From: Notospermus geniculatus
Lineage: Eukaryota > Nemertea > Pilidiophora > Heteronemertea > Lineidae
DNA: 64,000 bases
Direction: 5' to 3'
Assembly (NCBI GenBank): GCA_002633025.1
Contig: NMRB01001697.1
Span: forward strand, 82,519 to 146,518
Below the pieces are notes generated by a model. It was not told where the DNA came from. It did no database searches and was given only the letters and a program-made list of their open reading frames with translations. The position numbers were made by a program, and so were the translations under genes. Positions within the stretch are counted from its first letter, which is position 1. Each line of letters starts with the position of its first letter. Shown here one piece after another: positions 33,076 to 45,602 of the stretch.

Positions 33076-34471
33076 AACGGAAGAGGACATTAATCACCCA
33101 CTGCTGCAATTAAATACTTGCGTGAAATTGGCAAACACAATCAGACGACCATTTTACACTTTGATCCACTTTGGGATTCAATAGCCATTGTACATCTAGT
33201 ATTTTTCATCTATTCTCGTCGAACGCAGTCGATGCGCATCAAATGTTCATGTGTCTTGATCAAACCGTCTCTCCTGACACGCTTGAATAATGAGTTGGAT
33301 TGTCTTATAACAACATTTTTCGTTGGTCCATGTGGACTGTTGAACTGCTTTGGATCCGAAGATGGATCTGCAATGCAGAAAAATTGGAAGTGCTCCCGAA
33401 TCTGTACGCCAAGCATCGATCAAGGCAAACAATGGAAGTCGACGTCGCCATGATAAACGGGAACCAATCAGCGGACTTTTTAGACTGCTTGCATTGGAGA
33501 GCCGCGTGCCTAACTAACGGCGAATATCATTGGTCAGTGAAATAAATTATGCTTATCATAAGAGGAACGTTGCTTTGTCTTCATTCCGAGAAGGATCGAA
33601 GACCAGTGAGGTGAGAAAAAAATACAGACGATAATGCAAGTAAACAATAACGAAAATGAGGTTGGTGATGACAGACGATGCGTGGCAGATTTCAGAATGA
33701 CGGAACTGTGCGTCACTGCAATCAGGCGATTAGAATGGAGTCGCTTCGTTACCGAGAAAAACAATCCTTTATTGCCCAGAAACACTTCCGGTCCGATAGA
33801 TCTAAATGTAAACATTATCAAGACGCTTCGTCATTGGTTATTTTCAAGTTGCATCGCGAGTCTACGTCAGTTATGTATGACAAAGAAGTGTCCATTGGTG
33901 GACTGGACCCTGGCGAACACGGTTCATAAGAGGTATTTAAGCTGAAGCAACGTTAAACTTTGGTTACAGAATGCAGTGTTTAATCAACGTCCACACAGGT
34001 GTAAGGAAAGCGATTTCTCTCATCGAAGTCCTGCCCCTTTCGATTCTGGTTTGTCACAGAATGACCTTTTTGTACGGGCCGCAAGTCATTCACTGATATC
34101 ACCATCAATTCCAAACTCCACAAAATGTACATTGGGACCAAGCCGGGAAAAGAACTGCATACTTAACACCCTCAAGAGGTTTTCCATTATGACGATAGAG
34201 TGACGAACGAATTGGCCACTTTAGCGTGGCTACCACGAGCTGCTGCCGTGGTGCGTTAGCTGCTCTTTGAACAGCGGTCCACGCGATTTGGAAGAGTCAA
34301 GAATTGTTCCGAAGTATTGCTACGCGCGGCCATTTTCCGACCCAGTTCGGTCAAGTGGTCTACTGCTGAAACCTATTGCAGGAACAAGATGTTGTTTAAA
34401 GCCCGACACCAAGCGAGGACATGTGTCTTCCTATTCTACATTGCAAAATGATTGACTTTCACTTGAAATCA
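33076..34471. other. 3' part of unit A, possible promoter-like sequence
   Basis: No exon is supported. A TATTTAAG box at about 33934, preceded by several CCAAT motifs, is followed at 33971 by ATG and a short frame. In unit B the same box is split by a 144-bp element (44900-45043). A hairpin-forming stretch (accacg/cgtggt) is at about 34230-34260. Confidence 0.35.
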
Positions 34472-37016
34472 TCCCGAATCCAGCTCGAATTTTGCAAATT
34501 TTCTCATTCCGGCTGGTTCTGCTTGATTCCTGCTGATTCGAACTAAGTGTGACGGGGGCATTACTGACAACACTCAGAATTCCGAGTGTTGTCAGTGAAA
34601 CTGACGTTGTCAGTAAAACGGGTGGTTTTCTCTGCAACTATTCACACATTATGCGTCAAGTACCTTTGGTAAACAGGGACACATTCTTCAAAACCGTAAA
34701 TAAAATTGTTAATGGAACTGTGAAATCAACCAAAGTTTCAACGGTCAAATCTCCATCGAGAATGTCGTTCAGCCTTTAGTGGGTCGTGAGGGGAGGCATG
34801 ACAAACACAAGTATTAGCACCCCGTATGTTGTGGCGGAGCGATGAGAGATGGAGAGGCGATTGCTGGGCCGTCTTTGCGACGTCTGCGTCCGGCGGCAAC
34901 TTTGGCTCAAGGCCTTTTTGTAGCAATAAATATATTGTCCAACCGGGGTGGAGGCAAAGCTGGGCGTACTGCACTGACTATTTTGGTAGATGGACGCATC
35001 GCTGTTCTACCACAGGCATTTGCAGAAGAGAAATTCCGATGCATGCAGCTGAAAGATGATCTGAGACTGACGCGAGACAACGGGCGTGAAACAAAGGCAC
35101 GGAGTAGGCTATCTATCATTTATGTGTCTATTGAATGGAGGGTATTATTGTATCAGAATTGCAATTGACGTGTACAAATCTTCTTTGTTACCGCAGCCTA
35201 CCTACCCGTTGCCATGGTAGTAATTGGCAGCCATGGATTTTCTGCCACTTTGGTCAAGTTTTCGGCTTTATTATTCGTGCAACACGGTATACATAATGGC
35301 CAATCCTTTGGTTTACAGAATGTAGGCCAGATACATGTATTAATAATAAATATTTTCTCTCCAGGAGTCACCCCAGTTGTATTCTTCCCTCTTAACTACG
35401 CGTACAGCAGGGAGGATGTTAAAGGAAACGGAAATGACGCCATCATCAATGACGTCACACGCACTCGAGGTCCAGGTGGCCAATCAAACAACGCGTACGA
35501 ATTCAAGGGAACAACAAATTCGTTCATCACAATAAAACACTCAGCAGGATTGGATATTGGAAAGAAGGGGGATTTGACCATAGCTGCCTTTATCAAAATC
35601 GATGACGTAAAAAAGATGCCGTTGTTTGAATACTCAGACTCCTATAGGGGAATGAACGCATGGTTACTACGCCAAGGCGAGCTATTTGTTAACTTCGGCG
35701 AACCGAATTCAAATGCACTGCAGATAACGTTTTCAAAACTTAAAGTGACACCCCGCCGTTGGCAGTTTTTCGCGGCGTCCTATAACAAAGTCACCAAAAA
35801 GGCCATTGGATATCTTGATGATAAAATGGAAGAGAAGACTGGTCTAGCGTCAGTTGTTCCCAACACAACCCAAGATCTGCTGATTGGAAAGGGCGGGGCG
35901 GAGATGTTCCAAGGAGGCGTCAGTTGCGTTATGCTATTCAAAGTGACCTTGACCTTGTCTGATGTGAAAAAGATGCGAGAGTACTGTCTCGCGAGAATAT
36001 GGCTGCACCGTGAGTATGAATGAAAGCCTTTTGTGCGATGCAGGCCTAATCATGAGTTTGTCCAATCTTAGCAGCCTTCAGAAGTCTTTCAGCGGTGACG
36101 GAGGCCAACCTCATGGTGATAAACGGTGTTTTCTGTCGGTAATGGAAGTCGTTCGAATTTAATTTTCCACCACTTCATTGCAGCAAAATTCACGCCAAAG
36201 CCTGTGGCATTCTGGCCGATGAACAAGCACACCAAAGAATATGATGTCACGGGAAACGAACATCACGCAACCCCGTTTGACGTAAAGCTTTCCAAAGGCC
36301 CACTTGGTGTACAGGAAACGGCATATACGTTTCACGGGCGGGCAAAATCGTACATGGAGGTAGCAGGTTTGGGGGAAATGGATGTTGGAAAAGATGGATA
36401 TTTTACATTTACGGCGTATATTTGGATACGAGTGTCGAAGTCCATGGCGTTCATTGAATGGGGACCTACAGGGGGCGCTCACGTATGGGATTATCCCGCT
36501 CCTACCCTGTTTACTAATCTCGATATGGCCGCTGGAATAATTAACAAATTTACATCTTTGATAATAAAGATCAACACGTGGTACTTTGTTGCCATTTCTT
36601 ACAGTAAAGACTCCAGAAAACTTATCGGCTGTTTGAACGAGAAGTGTGAAAGCACGACTAAAGCGTACACAAGTATCAAAACGGGGACACCTTGGGTTAA
36701 TCTTGGTCGACGCAATGGGGACGCACGTTTGTTTGACGGAAAAATGAGCTGTGTGATGGTATTTAACAAAGGCTTGACTGAAGCAGAGATCAAGAGCCTA
36801 CGGGAATACTGTCAAGAGATAAACAGCATGAAAGGTAAAAACTCCCTGTTGATTAGGCCTATTTAAGACTCTGTGCATTGCAAGCCCTTGCAGTGGTTCA
36901 AATTACTCCACCGCTCGCTCGTCGAAGGGTGAAGTGACCGTAGGCCTTGACATGTCAAGATGCAGGACAGTGCACAGTAAATGCATTTCGTTTTCGTTGT
37001 GCAAGGTTTATGGTTC

Positions 37017-37273
37017 ATAATACCGTGTTTTCGCAAAGACCCCGAAACGCCAACGCGAACGTCTATCCTTTTGTTCGGTGCTCTCTTCGTTGCATCAAAC
37101 AATTGCTCATATGAAAAAGACTATCAAATGCTTTACCTTCAGATTTGTACAGCATCGCCTAGTGTATTTCTATTGAAAAATTCAAGTAAAAGCATTTACT
37201 ATTCTTTATTCATATGACCAAATGAGTTTGGCGTTGGCGTTGGCGTTTCGGGGCTTTGCGAAAACTCCCTATT
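37017..37273. mobile_element. Nested MITE pair, copy B
   Basis: Counterpart of 26589-26834, with the inner element at 37105-37219. It is shared by both units, so both insertions predate the duplication. Confidence 0.78.
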
Positions 37274-37823
37274 GTTCCTTTCAACAGAAACGATGTATCC
37301 CGCACCCATCGGCTTCTGGCCGATGAACTATGACGTGATGACAAATGACATAGCAAAAGCCGGGAACAACGGGGTCGGGGTCGGCCTGCAGCTCGCTCAG
37401 GGGCCTTCGGGAGAAAGCACGCCACAGCATTAGAGTTCACCGGGACGGAAAATTCCTACGTGAAGATTACAGTCAACGGACCGCTGGACGTCGGTGCAGG
37501 GGGAAGCTTCGCATACACCAGCTTCATATACACGAACAAAAAGACCGGTAGTCTCTGGGAATGGTACGAGGGAGGAAGCCAGACCAAGTTTTATATTAAA
37601 GACGAACTGATGGCCCATTTTAAATCGCGCACCGACCCAGCAAAGAGTTATATGAAGTCAATACCACTGGAATATCAGAAGTGGGTCTTCATTGGCATCA
37701 GTTATGATGTCGAGAATTGGAAGCTGACATTGAAGGTAACCTTACTCTTCCCATTTTCCCGATTTCTTTGGTTCGCCTTCGGCTAGTTCGCCGGATGGGA
37801 CCCTCTTCTTAGGAAGAAGACTA

Positions 37824-38740
37824 CACTCTAAAAATTGTTGGGTTGTTTTCACAACCCAACAGCTGGGTTACAGCAGTTGGGTTAACATTATGGGTTAAAT
37901 ATTGAAAAATAACCCAATAGATTATGTTAAAAGTAACCCAATGGATTGGGTTGGTGCAAGTTACCCAACGCGGGGGTTAAATTAACCCAACACATTGGTT
38001 TAGTGCGAGTTGCCCTACATATACTCAAAAAGTAACCCAACACAGTGTTAAAAATAACCCAACTGATTGGTTGATCGGACGATATAACAATTATATTGTA
38101 ATTCGAAAAAAAATAATACCAGAAAGGCTGACTTACGAAAGCAAACACATAAGAATATTGATAAACTATGGTTTGAAATCTGAGACATAAATTTTAGGTT
38201 GTGAATGTTTCCCTTCCAGAATTATAAAGACGATAATTGTATAACATCGGTTTTCTCTCAACCATACAAAATATTTTCTGCTGTGCACTGGTATACCCCC
38301 ATCCAAAAGAACTCTTCGTAGCTTCTCGGCATATTGGCTAAGGTTAAAGTTATATTATATTTAAGAGCTATTATAAGTGTCGATTGCGCACGCAATCAGG
38401 ACCTTAAAAAGCTCAATTATGGATTGATGCAACCAACCTGTTGGGTTGATTGCTAACCCAACATTTGGGTTGATACAAACAATCCGTTGGGTTGATAAAC
38501 AACCAAAAATCACTAATCCAACACCATAATGACCCACAAAAACACTAACCCAACACCATAATGACCCAACAAATTGAGTTAAATTTAACCCAAAATTGGT
38601 TTAATTTTCAACCCATTTGTTGGGTTGGCACTGTAACCCATCGAGGTTGGGTTGAAATAACCCAACGTTGGGAAGGTGCAATAGTACCACTTCATTGGGT
38701 TATCAGTTGGGTTATTTTTAACCCAACAATTTTTAGAGTG
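37824..38740. mobile_element. 917-bp inverted-repeat transposon with TA duplication, only in copy B
   Basis: Terminal repeats CACTCTAAAAATTGTTGGGT are perfect over 21 bp and flanked by TA (37822-37823, 38741-38742). Copy A has the empty site gac-TA-taaactcg at 27381-27393. The interior is packed with aacccaa/ttgggtt words, especially near both ends, with an A/T-rich centre and no transposase. It lies in the intron that splits LamG3. TA target and end sequence resemble a non-autonomous cut-and-paste element; the superfamily is not determined. Confidence 0.93.
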
Positions 38741-40029
38741 TATAAACTCGAAGTACTAGATCGCAACCTGTCTTTGGACAAGACAGGACTAGACAACCCT
38801 CCTCGAAATCGGTAACACGAAGCTATGTGGTATTCCCGTGCATTCCCAGTGCTCGGCTGACGGAATTCATGAGCGAAAAGTGTGCTCAACAAGTCACCAT
38901 GTCGACAGAATAAAGATGTTATAACAATTATTAATTCGATGATTAACTGAGTGCGAGTTGAGAGCGGGTATTTTCTCCAAAGTGTTCTATTCTACGTGTA
39001 GGTCAACGACAACTTGAAGTCCTTCAACATCGACCAGAAACATCTTGCAGATACCAAAGCTCGGGAGATCTATATTGGGAAGAGTCCTGGGTCTGACTCG
39101 ATCGACTGCTTCAAAGGACGAATGAGTTGTGTGATGCTCTATAACGTGGCACTGACACCGGTAGAGATGGACCGCGTGAGATCATTCTGCCTGTCCTTTC
39201 AAGACGCAGCTAGTCGAGCCGGTAGGTTGTAACGAGATCGGCATAAATTCCACCAAATGAGAATTTTGACGGCAAACGTTGTTCTTATACATGACTGGCG
39301 GAGCAACGTAACAACTTGAGGCTAAAAGTGATTTGTTTTCGAATTTCGTTTGCAGGCCCGTTTTTCCCCGCACCAGCAGGGTATTGGCCAATGACTGGCA
39401 CAACGCAAGGATACGACCTTTCGGGAAATGGTAACACTGCTACTCTACACGGGACCACGTTTACGGAGGGACCAACCGGTAGAGCCACTGGGGCGATTGA
39501 GCTTCATGGGAAGAGCACCTCCTACCTGACCGTGAAGAAATCCCCCACCATGAATATAGACCAGCGTGAGGGGATCGCATTCACAGCCTTCGTTAAGATC
39601 AAATCGGGGACAAGTGCAGCCATTCTGGAGTTGACCGAAGGGTGTCACGTTTGGATGACTGCACGCAACCTTTACATCAACCTCGATTACACGAGCAGTT
39701 CAGCAACATTCGATATGAAATTCACTGTGGGCGTTTGGCGATTCATCGGGGTTTCCTATAGTAAAGCCACGAAGAAAGTGACTGGTTACATGGCGGGGGT
39801 TTCGCCGGAAACCCAAGAGAAACCCATTGTCTCGATCAATCCTCAGACTATTTCCAGCGAGATTTTCTTCGGTAAACGTGGGACCCAACATACGCTACAT
39901 GCTGCCATCAGCTGTGCCATGTTGTTCAACAAACCTCTGACCGTCGACGATATGAAGAGGGCAAGGACGTTCTGCCTGAAGAAGAACCTCTATCGTAAAG
40001 GTAAAGAATGTTTGGGCAAAGTGCGATCA

Positions 40030-40345
40030 CAAAACTGAAATCGACAAAGGCTGTGTTCAGAAACACGGTCACGAGTCTGAAAGCTACAAGGCTGTGTTCA
40101 GAAGCACGATCACGAACCTGAAAGTATGTACAAAGCTGTGTTCAGGATCACGAACATGAAAGCTACAAAGCTGTGTTCAGAAGCACGATCACGAACCTGA
40201 AAGCTACAAAGGCTGTGTTCAGAAGCACGATCACGAACCTGAAAGCTACAAAGCTGTGTTCAGAAGCACAATCACGAACCTGAAAGCTACAAAGCTGTGT
40301 TCAGAAGCACGATCACGAACCTGAAAGCTACATGCAAAGGCTGTG
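40030..40345. repeat. Intronic minisatellite, copy B
   Basis: Same unit as at 28690-29035, but about one unit shorter overall. Confidence 0.88.
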
Positions 40346-41690
40346 TTCAGAGCAGTGTGGTGTGGGTGGAGAGCTTTTGCCGCCTTAGTGCACACCGTGA
40401 TCACGAAATTGATAGCTATAACGCCTTGTTCAGAAGCAGTGTGCAATGGAAATGACAACGCTTTTGCCGCGTTGGTGCATATTGCGATCACGAAGCTGAA
40501 ACCGACAAAGGCTGTGTGTTCAGAACCTGAGTTCGACGTGGAAATGTCAAAATTTACTCAGCTCAAAGGTCGATCACCGATACGATGGCAAGAGCGTGTA
40601 TCGCATCTCCTGCTTGAGCTGTATTTTAGCCATCTTACTTTGATATTTGGTTTCGCTCGGTTTGTGTCGTAGGCAAGCTTTCCCCTCCCAGACTATTCAT
40701 GTTGTACACTCGACTTTGCAGGGAATTCGTTTGGCATCCGTGAAGGAGTGAAGATCCCGACCAGGGATTCATTCAAAGAATACACAGACGTTCCGAGTGA
40801 CCTTCATTGCCTGGAACACTGTTACAGAGATATGCGATGCATCTCTGCGTCTTACACCGCATCCACCGAGACGTGTTTATTGTCAAAGATAGACTACGTG
40901 ACCGGTAAGAAGGCGCCGGTCACAGATGCAACGTCCGTTCTGTATACAGAGCAAGAAAAGTGGTTCCCTTGAGTAGAAGCCATCTGACTCTTACTATCAA
41001 ACACGGCCTCAGAAATATATCGATCCTGGGCCTCACGATATGTAGGTCTACGGTTTGTGATGAGATGGAGTTGGTATCGCTGACAGGGATGCAAATTTAC
41101 CACCGCTCAGTGACATCGACTCCAGAAAAGGCGTCCTACCGCACTGTTTCAGGATCGTCGACCGGATCGTCGGCGGTTGTGAACAAGCGCCACTGTATGC
41201 TTGAAGTATGCCTCAGTATTCCTCCCCTGGCGGCGGAATCTGGAATCAACGTGATAGACTGCATGGTGTCCTGTCCTGTTGACATGTCTAGACCGACGTT
41301 AGTTTATCATTGCGAAAGGAAAGTGGGGAGAATTTGTTAAACACCCTCTGCGGGTCAATTAAAATCAACTAATTTCTTGAGTCACGGCTTTGCATAAAGT
41401 CGGCAGTTCTTGGATCCCGTAATGAAAGACATGTACAGTTTGCTGATGGATGAAGAAACACGTGTGACCAATTTCGCCAACTCCACGTGGCTGGTGTACC
41501 CGAGCGGAAATCAGCCGTGTACACTTGCTTCGTTCCCAGTTCGTTCGCTGGTTACAAGGCCGTCGTCTCTTGGATTAATGCAATGACATGAAAGGGAATG
41601 AAAATTGCATACATGTATTTGCGATTTTATAGCTTTAAATGCATGTCTGATACGAATCGTAGAGATATTTGTTACCAAAGGTCTTGTACA

Positions 41691-41830
41691 GGGGCCATAT
41701 TCATGAAGCCTTCGCAACTTTGCTTGCACGCAAATCTATTTTAAGGCAGTCAGTGAACAATAGGGCATGTGCAGCCAACAATAGACTTGCGTGCATGCAA
41801 AGTTGCGAAGGCTTTGTGAATATGGCCCCC
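41691..41830. mobile_element. 140-bp palindromic MITE, copy B
   Basis: Counterpart of 30401-30540, with the same ends and only a few substitutions. Confidence 0.85.
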
Positions 41831-42182
41831 TGGGTCCAATTGGATGGTCGACAGAAATCGAACGTGCGCTCTCGGCGTGTTCGACATAACAAGAGGTCCA
41901 TTGGCCTGGTGCTCAGCTGAGCATTAGGCGGTGGGACCAAACTAAACTACCGGTATCTCTGGCCGAATTCCATTGCTGAAAGGTAACACAGGGTTGCTAA
42001 TGAACCGAAGCGGAATGGTCACGTGATCGGATGGTGCTGTATAAACCCTGTCAAAATTCAAACCATTCCTCCGGGGATGTTGTTGAATGTAAAAAATATC
42101 AGACAGATGATTCATGTCAGAAACAGTATCCCTTCTGGCTCGACTTTCATATTATAGCTTCCTACAAACAATTCAAGTCATT

Positions 42183-42528
42183 GCAGTCAGTCGGCCACGG
42201 CGGCGATCGCAGCGCCATATGCGCCATTCTCTTGACACGTTTTCAGTGGCGGCGCCTAGCGGGAGAACGAATTATGAAAACCCGCCGTTTTCGACATCCC
42301 CTGTTCCGCGGTGAATACCGTGGTTGTAGTGGAATGACACACCCAACATACAACGCGAGTTGTGAGTACACATGCAGAGCTTCGCGTACGTACCTTGTTT
42401 GTGGAAAATAACGACGTTTTGAGTGAATTATTAGCAATCTTCGGCTGCAGTAAATTTCGGCAGCTTCTCGGACGTGCCTCACGGAATCTGCACTCATTTG
42501 CGTGTTGACAAAAATTAACGTCTGTNGC
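42183..42528. other. Segment of unit B not homologous to unit A
   Basis: Between identical flanks (ttcaagtcattg and gcatgactggcgag) unit B has 346 bp that do not align with the 193 bp at 30894-31086 in unit A. It contains gc-rich cggcgatcgcagcgcc and an ambiguous base at 42526. No terminal repeats are seen. It may be a gene-conversion tract, a haplotype difference, or a local assembly error. Confidence 0.6.
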
Positions 42529-43776
42529 ATGACTGGCGAGACAGACCCAAACCTGTACATTGTCACCAAAAGTGTTGGGGTGTCGGGGTTTCCGCCATTA
42601 GTGAACTGGTGGGTCACAGTTCGTAGCGCGCGAGGAAACGTTGACTTTCTTCGGCGTTCTTTTATTCTCTTCTGGCATACCGACGTTCAAAGAGGCGTGG
42701 AACAGGAACGAAAAAAAGTATTCAGCAGGGAGCCAGAAGGAAAACACATCAATGCGCTGTGGAGAAGATCTTCCAACAAGTCTCGCACTCTCGTTCAATC
42801 TCGCGGGATTTAAAAGCAACTTTGAATGCAAATAGTGACGGGTGATATGCTGATGAACGTGGCGTTACGTTTCGTTAATTCGCGGGATTTTAATGAGACT
42901 GAGATTGAAATCTCTGCAGATTTGGGCCATGTATATTCAACAGAGAACGACAATGGAACACAGGCAGTTGCTATCACTCTTGGGTACACGCGTTTCACTG
43001 AAAAGGGGGGATGGCACGGGATGAATATAAAGTAGGGTTATTCGGCGAAGCACAGCTGGTTTCCAATTTTTCGTGAGGGAACTTCACCTCGGTGCGCTTT
43101 GGTCAAAAGGGGTAATCAATTTTGTATGGCACTGCTGCTGAGAGCAGCTCCCCGAGAGTCCGCGTATCAACACTGAAGCGTGGAGATTGCCAGCGATGCA
43201 TGGAGGATCGGATCGCGGGTCGAACCTCGGTGAAGAAAGGTCGGAATGGTTTAACAGATCAATTTGTCGATGCCCGTCGATTGGATGCTAGGACATCGCC
43301 GCGTGAAAAGCAATGTCAACAACCGACTTTGCTAGTTGAAAGTACAGTACATGTACATGTAATATGGCATTGAAAAATAAAAAAGATGATTAAATTTTAC
43401 GACATGTCTGAAAACGTTCTCGCAAATTGCGTGTGGGGTACATTGTATGGCAGTCGGCCAGCGTCTGATCTAATGACTGTTTTAATACCAGACGATGTCG
43501 TCATACAAGCCATCGGAGAGTGTTTTATTTCTAATCCGTCCATTGTGTTTCAAAAATGTATCAAATTCTTATCAATCAGATATCTTCATTAATTATTTGT
43601 AAAAATCATAAACTCTTATTAGTTCCACGGTTTATCAACCGCACATCAAAGTACACGGCCATCCCTGTATCATATTAAAACGTGGATTAGAGATTAGCCG
43701 TTGTACCGTAGACAATGTATCGGATTCAGTAGTTACAGGGTGTGACAGAAATACAACGACATTGTCCGAACTGGCA

Positions 43777-44030
43777 ACGCAGACGTACGGCGAAACAGAA
43801 TCACGCTTCGCTGATTGGCTGAAATAATGTGCCAACGACACTTAGGGCCGAACCGTACTGGTAGGGCAGACGTACGGAGAAACAGAATCAGGCATTGCTG
43901 ATTGGCTGAAATAATGTGCCAAAGAATCCACAAAAGTACAAACGACACTTCTAGGGCCGAATGACTGGTATAGAAGTTCGGAAAAACAGAATCCACCGCA
44001 GATTGGCTGAAATAGTGTGCCAAAGAAGTT
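43777..44030. repeat. ~100-bp tandem units with inverted CCAAT motifs, copy B
   Basis: Counterpart of 32812-33075, with small indels. Confidence 0.6.
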
Positions 44031-44899
44031 TCACTCAACGGAAGAGGACATAATCACCCACTGCTGCAATTAAATACTTTATTTGCAACTTGCGTGAAAT
44101 TGGCAAACACAATCAGACGACCATTTTACAGTTTGATCCACTTTGGGATTCAATAGCCATTGTACATCTAGTATTTTTCATCTATTCTCGTCGAACGTAG
44201 TCGATGCGCATCAAATGTTCATGTGTCTTGATCAGACCGTCTCTCCTGACACGCTTGAATAATGAGTTGGATTGTCTTATAACAACATTTTTCGTTGGTC
44301 CGTGTGGATTGTTCAACTGCTTTGGATCCGAAGATGGATCTGCAATGCAGAAAAATTGGAAGTGCTCCCGAATCTGTACGCCAAGCATCGATCAGAGCAA
44401 ACAATGGAAGTCGACGTCGCCATGATAAAAGGGAACCAATCAGCGGACTTTTTAGACTGCTTGGAGAGCCGCGTGCCTAACTAACGGCGAATATCATTGG
44501 TCAGTGAAATAAATTATGCTTATCATAAGAAGAACGTTGCTTTGTCTTCATTCCGAGAAGGATCGAAGACCAGCGAAGTGAGAAAAAAATACAGACGATA
44601 ATGCAAGTAAACAATAACGAAAATGAGGTTGATGATGACAGACGATGCGTGGCAGATTTCAGAATGACGGAACTGTGCGTCACTGCAATCAGGCGATTAG
44701 AATGGAGTCGCTTCGTTACCGAGATAAACAATCCTTTATTGCCCAGAAACACTTCCGGTCCGATAGGTCTAAATGTAAACATTATCAAGACGCTTCGTCA
44801 TTGGTTAAGTTGCATCGCGACTCTACGTCAATGTATGTATGACACAGAAGTGTCCATTGGTGGACTGGACCCTGGCGAACACGGTTCACGAGAGGTATT

Positions 44900-45043
44900 A
44901 GGTTTAGAAATCAAACGATAAACCTAAACTTTACGACAATGTTATTTTTCTTACAGCGCATTTAACCAGATATTATATTGCATTTTCGGTACAAAAATAA
45001 CGTTGTCGTAAACGTTTACGTTCATCGTTTGATTTCTAAACCT
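44900..45043. mobile_element. 144-bp palindromic MITE, only in copy B
   Basis: Starts AGGTTTAGAAATCAAACGAT and ends ATCGTTTGATTTCTAAACCT. The same family is at 227-343. Unit A is uninterrupted at the matching place (aggtatttaagctg at 33931-33944). Seven further bases (cgttgtt) follow the element in B; an exact target duplication cannot be read. Confidence 0.82.
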
Positions 45044-45602
45044 CGTTGTTTAAGCTGAAGCAACGGTCAACTTTAGTTAGGCCTACACACTTGCAGTGTT
45101 TCATCAACGTTCATACAGGTGTAAGCAAAGTGATTTCTCTCATCGAAGTCCCTTTCCATTCTGGTTTGTCACAGAATGACCTTTTTGTACGGGCCGCAAG
45201 TCATTCGCTGAATCAGATATCGCCATCAATTCCAAACTCCACAAAATGTACATTGGGACCAAGCCGAGAAAAGAACTGCATACTTAACACCCTCAAGAGG
45301 TTTTCCATTATGACGATAGAGTGACGAACGAATTGGCCACTTTAGCGTGGCTACCACGAGCTGCTGCCGTGGTGCGTTAGCTGCTCTTTGAACAGCGGTC
45401 CACGCGATTTGGAAGAGTCAAGAATTGTTCCGAAGTACATGTATTGCTACGCGCGGCCATTTTCCGACCCAGTTCGGTCAAGTGGTCTACTGCTGAAACC
45501 TATTGCTTCCAGGAACAAGATGTTGTTTAAAGCCCGACACCAAGCGAGGACATGTGTCTTCCTATTCTACATTGCAAAATGATTGACTTTCACTTGAAAT
45601 CA

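Larger units (their letters stand above)
24136..34471 (+). repeat. Tandem duplication, unit A (10,336 bp)
   Basis: Unit A and unit B (34472-45602) are near-identical head-to-tail over exons, introns and downstream DNA. Unit A begins at tcccgaatccagctcg inside the right half of the fold-back repeat. Its end (cacttgaaatca) joins directly to the same tcccgaatccag at 34472. Differences are scattered substitutions, small indels, two or three element insertions and one replaced segment (30894-31086 versus 42183-42528). Confidence 0.93.
35365..40972 (+). pseudogene. Headless LamG-LamG-LamG-LamG-PAN copy with a frameshift (copy B)
   Basis: Exons correspond one to one with copy A: 35365-36009 (LamG1), 36184-36834 (LamG2), 37288-37735 plus 39002-39221 (LamG3), 39356-40000 (LamG4) and 40722-40972 (PAN). 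All splice sites remain GT/AG. There is no duplicated signal-peptide or Link exon. In LamG3 two extra bases (ggagaaagc versus ggaaagc of copy A) shift the frame and give a stop at 37431-37433. The other exons are open and hardly changed: LamG4 protein is identical, and LamG2 has a few replacements such as R to W in YIRI and Q to K in DGQMSC. It could be transcribed by read-through from copy A, since the exons keep phase 1. Alternatives are an assembly error or a second haplotype. Confidence 0.8.
34472..45602 (+). repeat. Tandem duplication, unit B (11,131 bp)
   Basis: Head-to-tail second copy of 24136-34471. Its left end is the same point in the fold-back arm; its right end is cacttgaaatca at 45591-45602, after which unique sequence begins (gttgatgtaat). 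The length excess over unit A is explained by the 917-bp insertion, a 144-bp insertion and a longer replaced segment, minus the 441-bp element found only in A. A single unresolved base lies at 42526. Confidence 0.93.
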
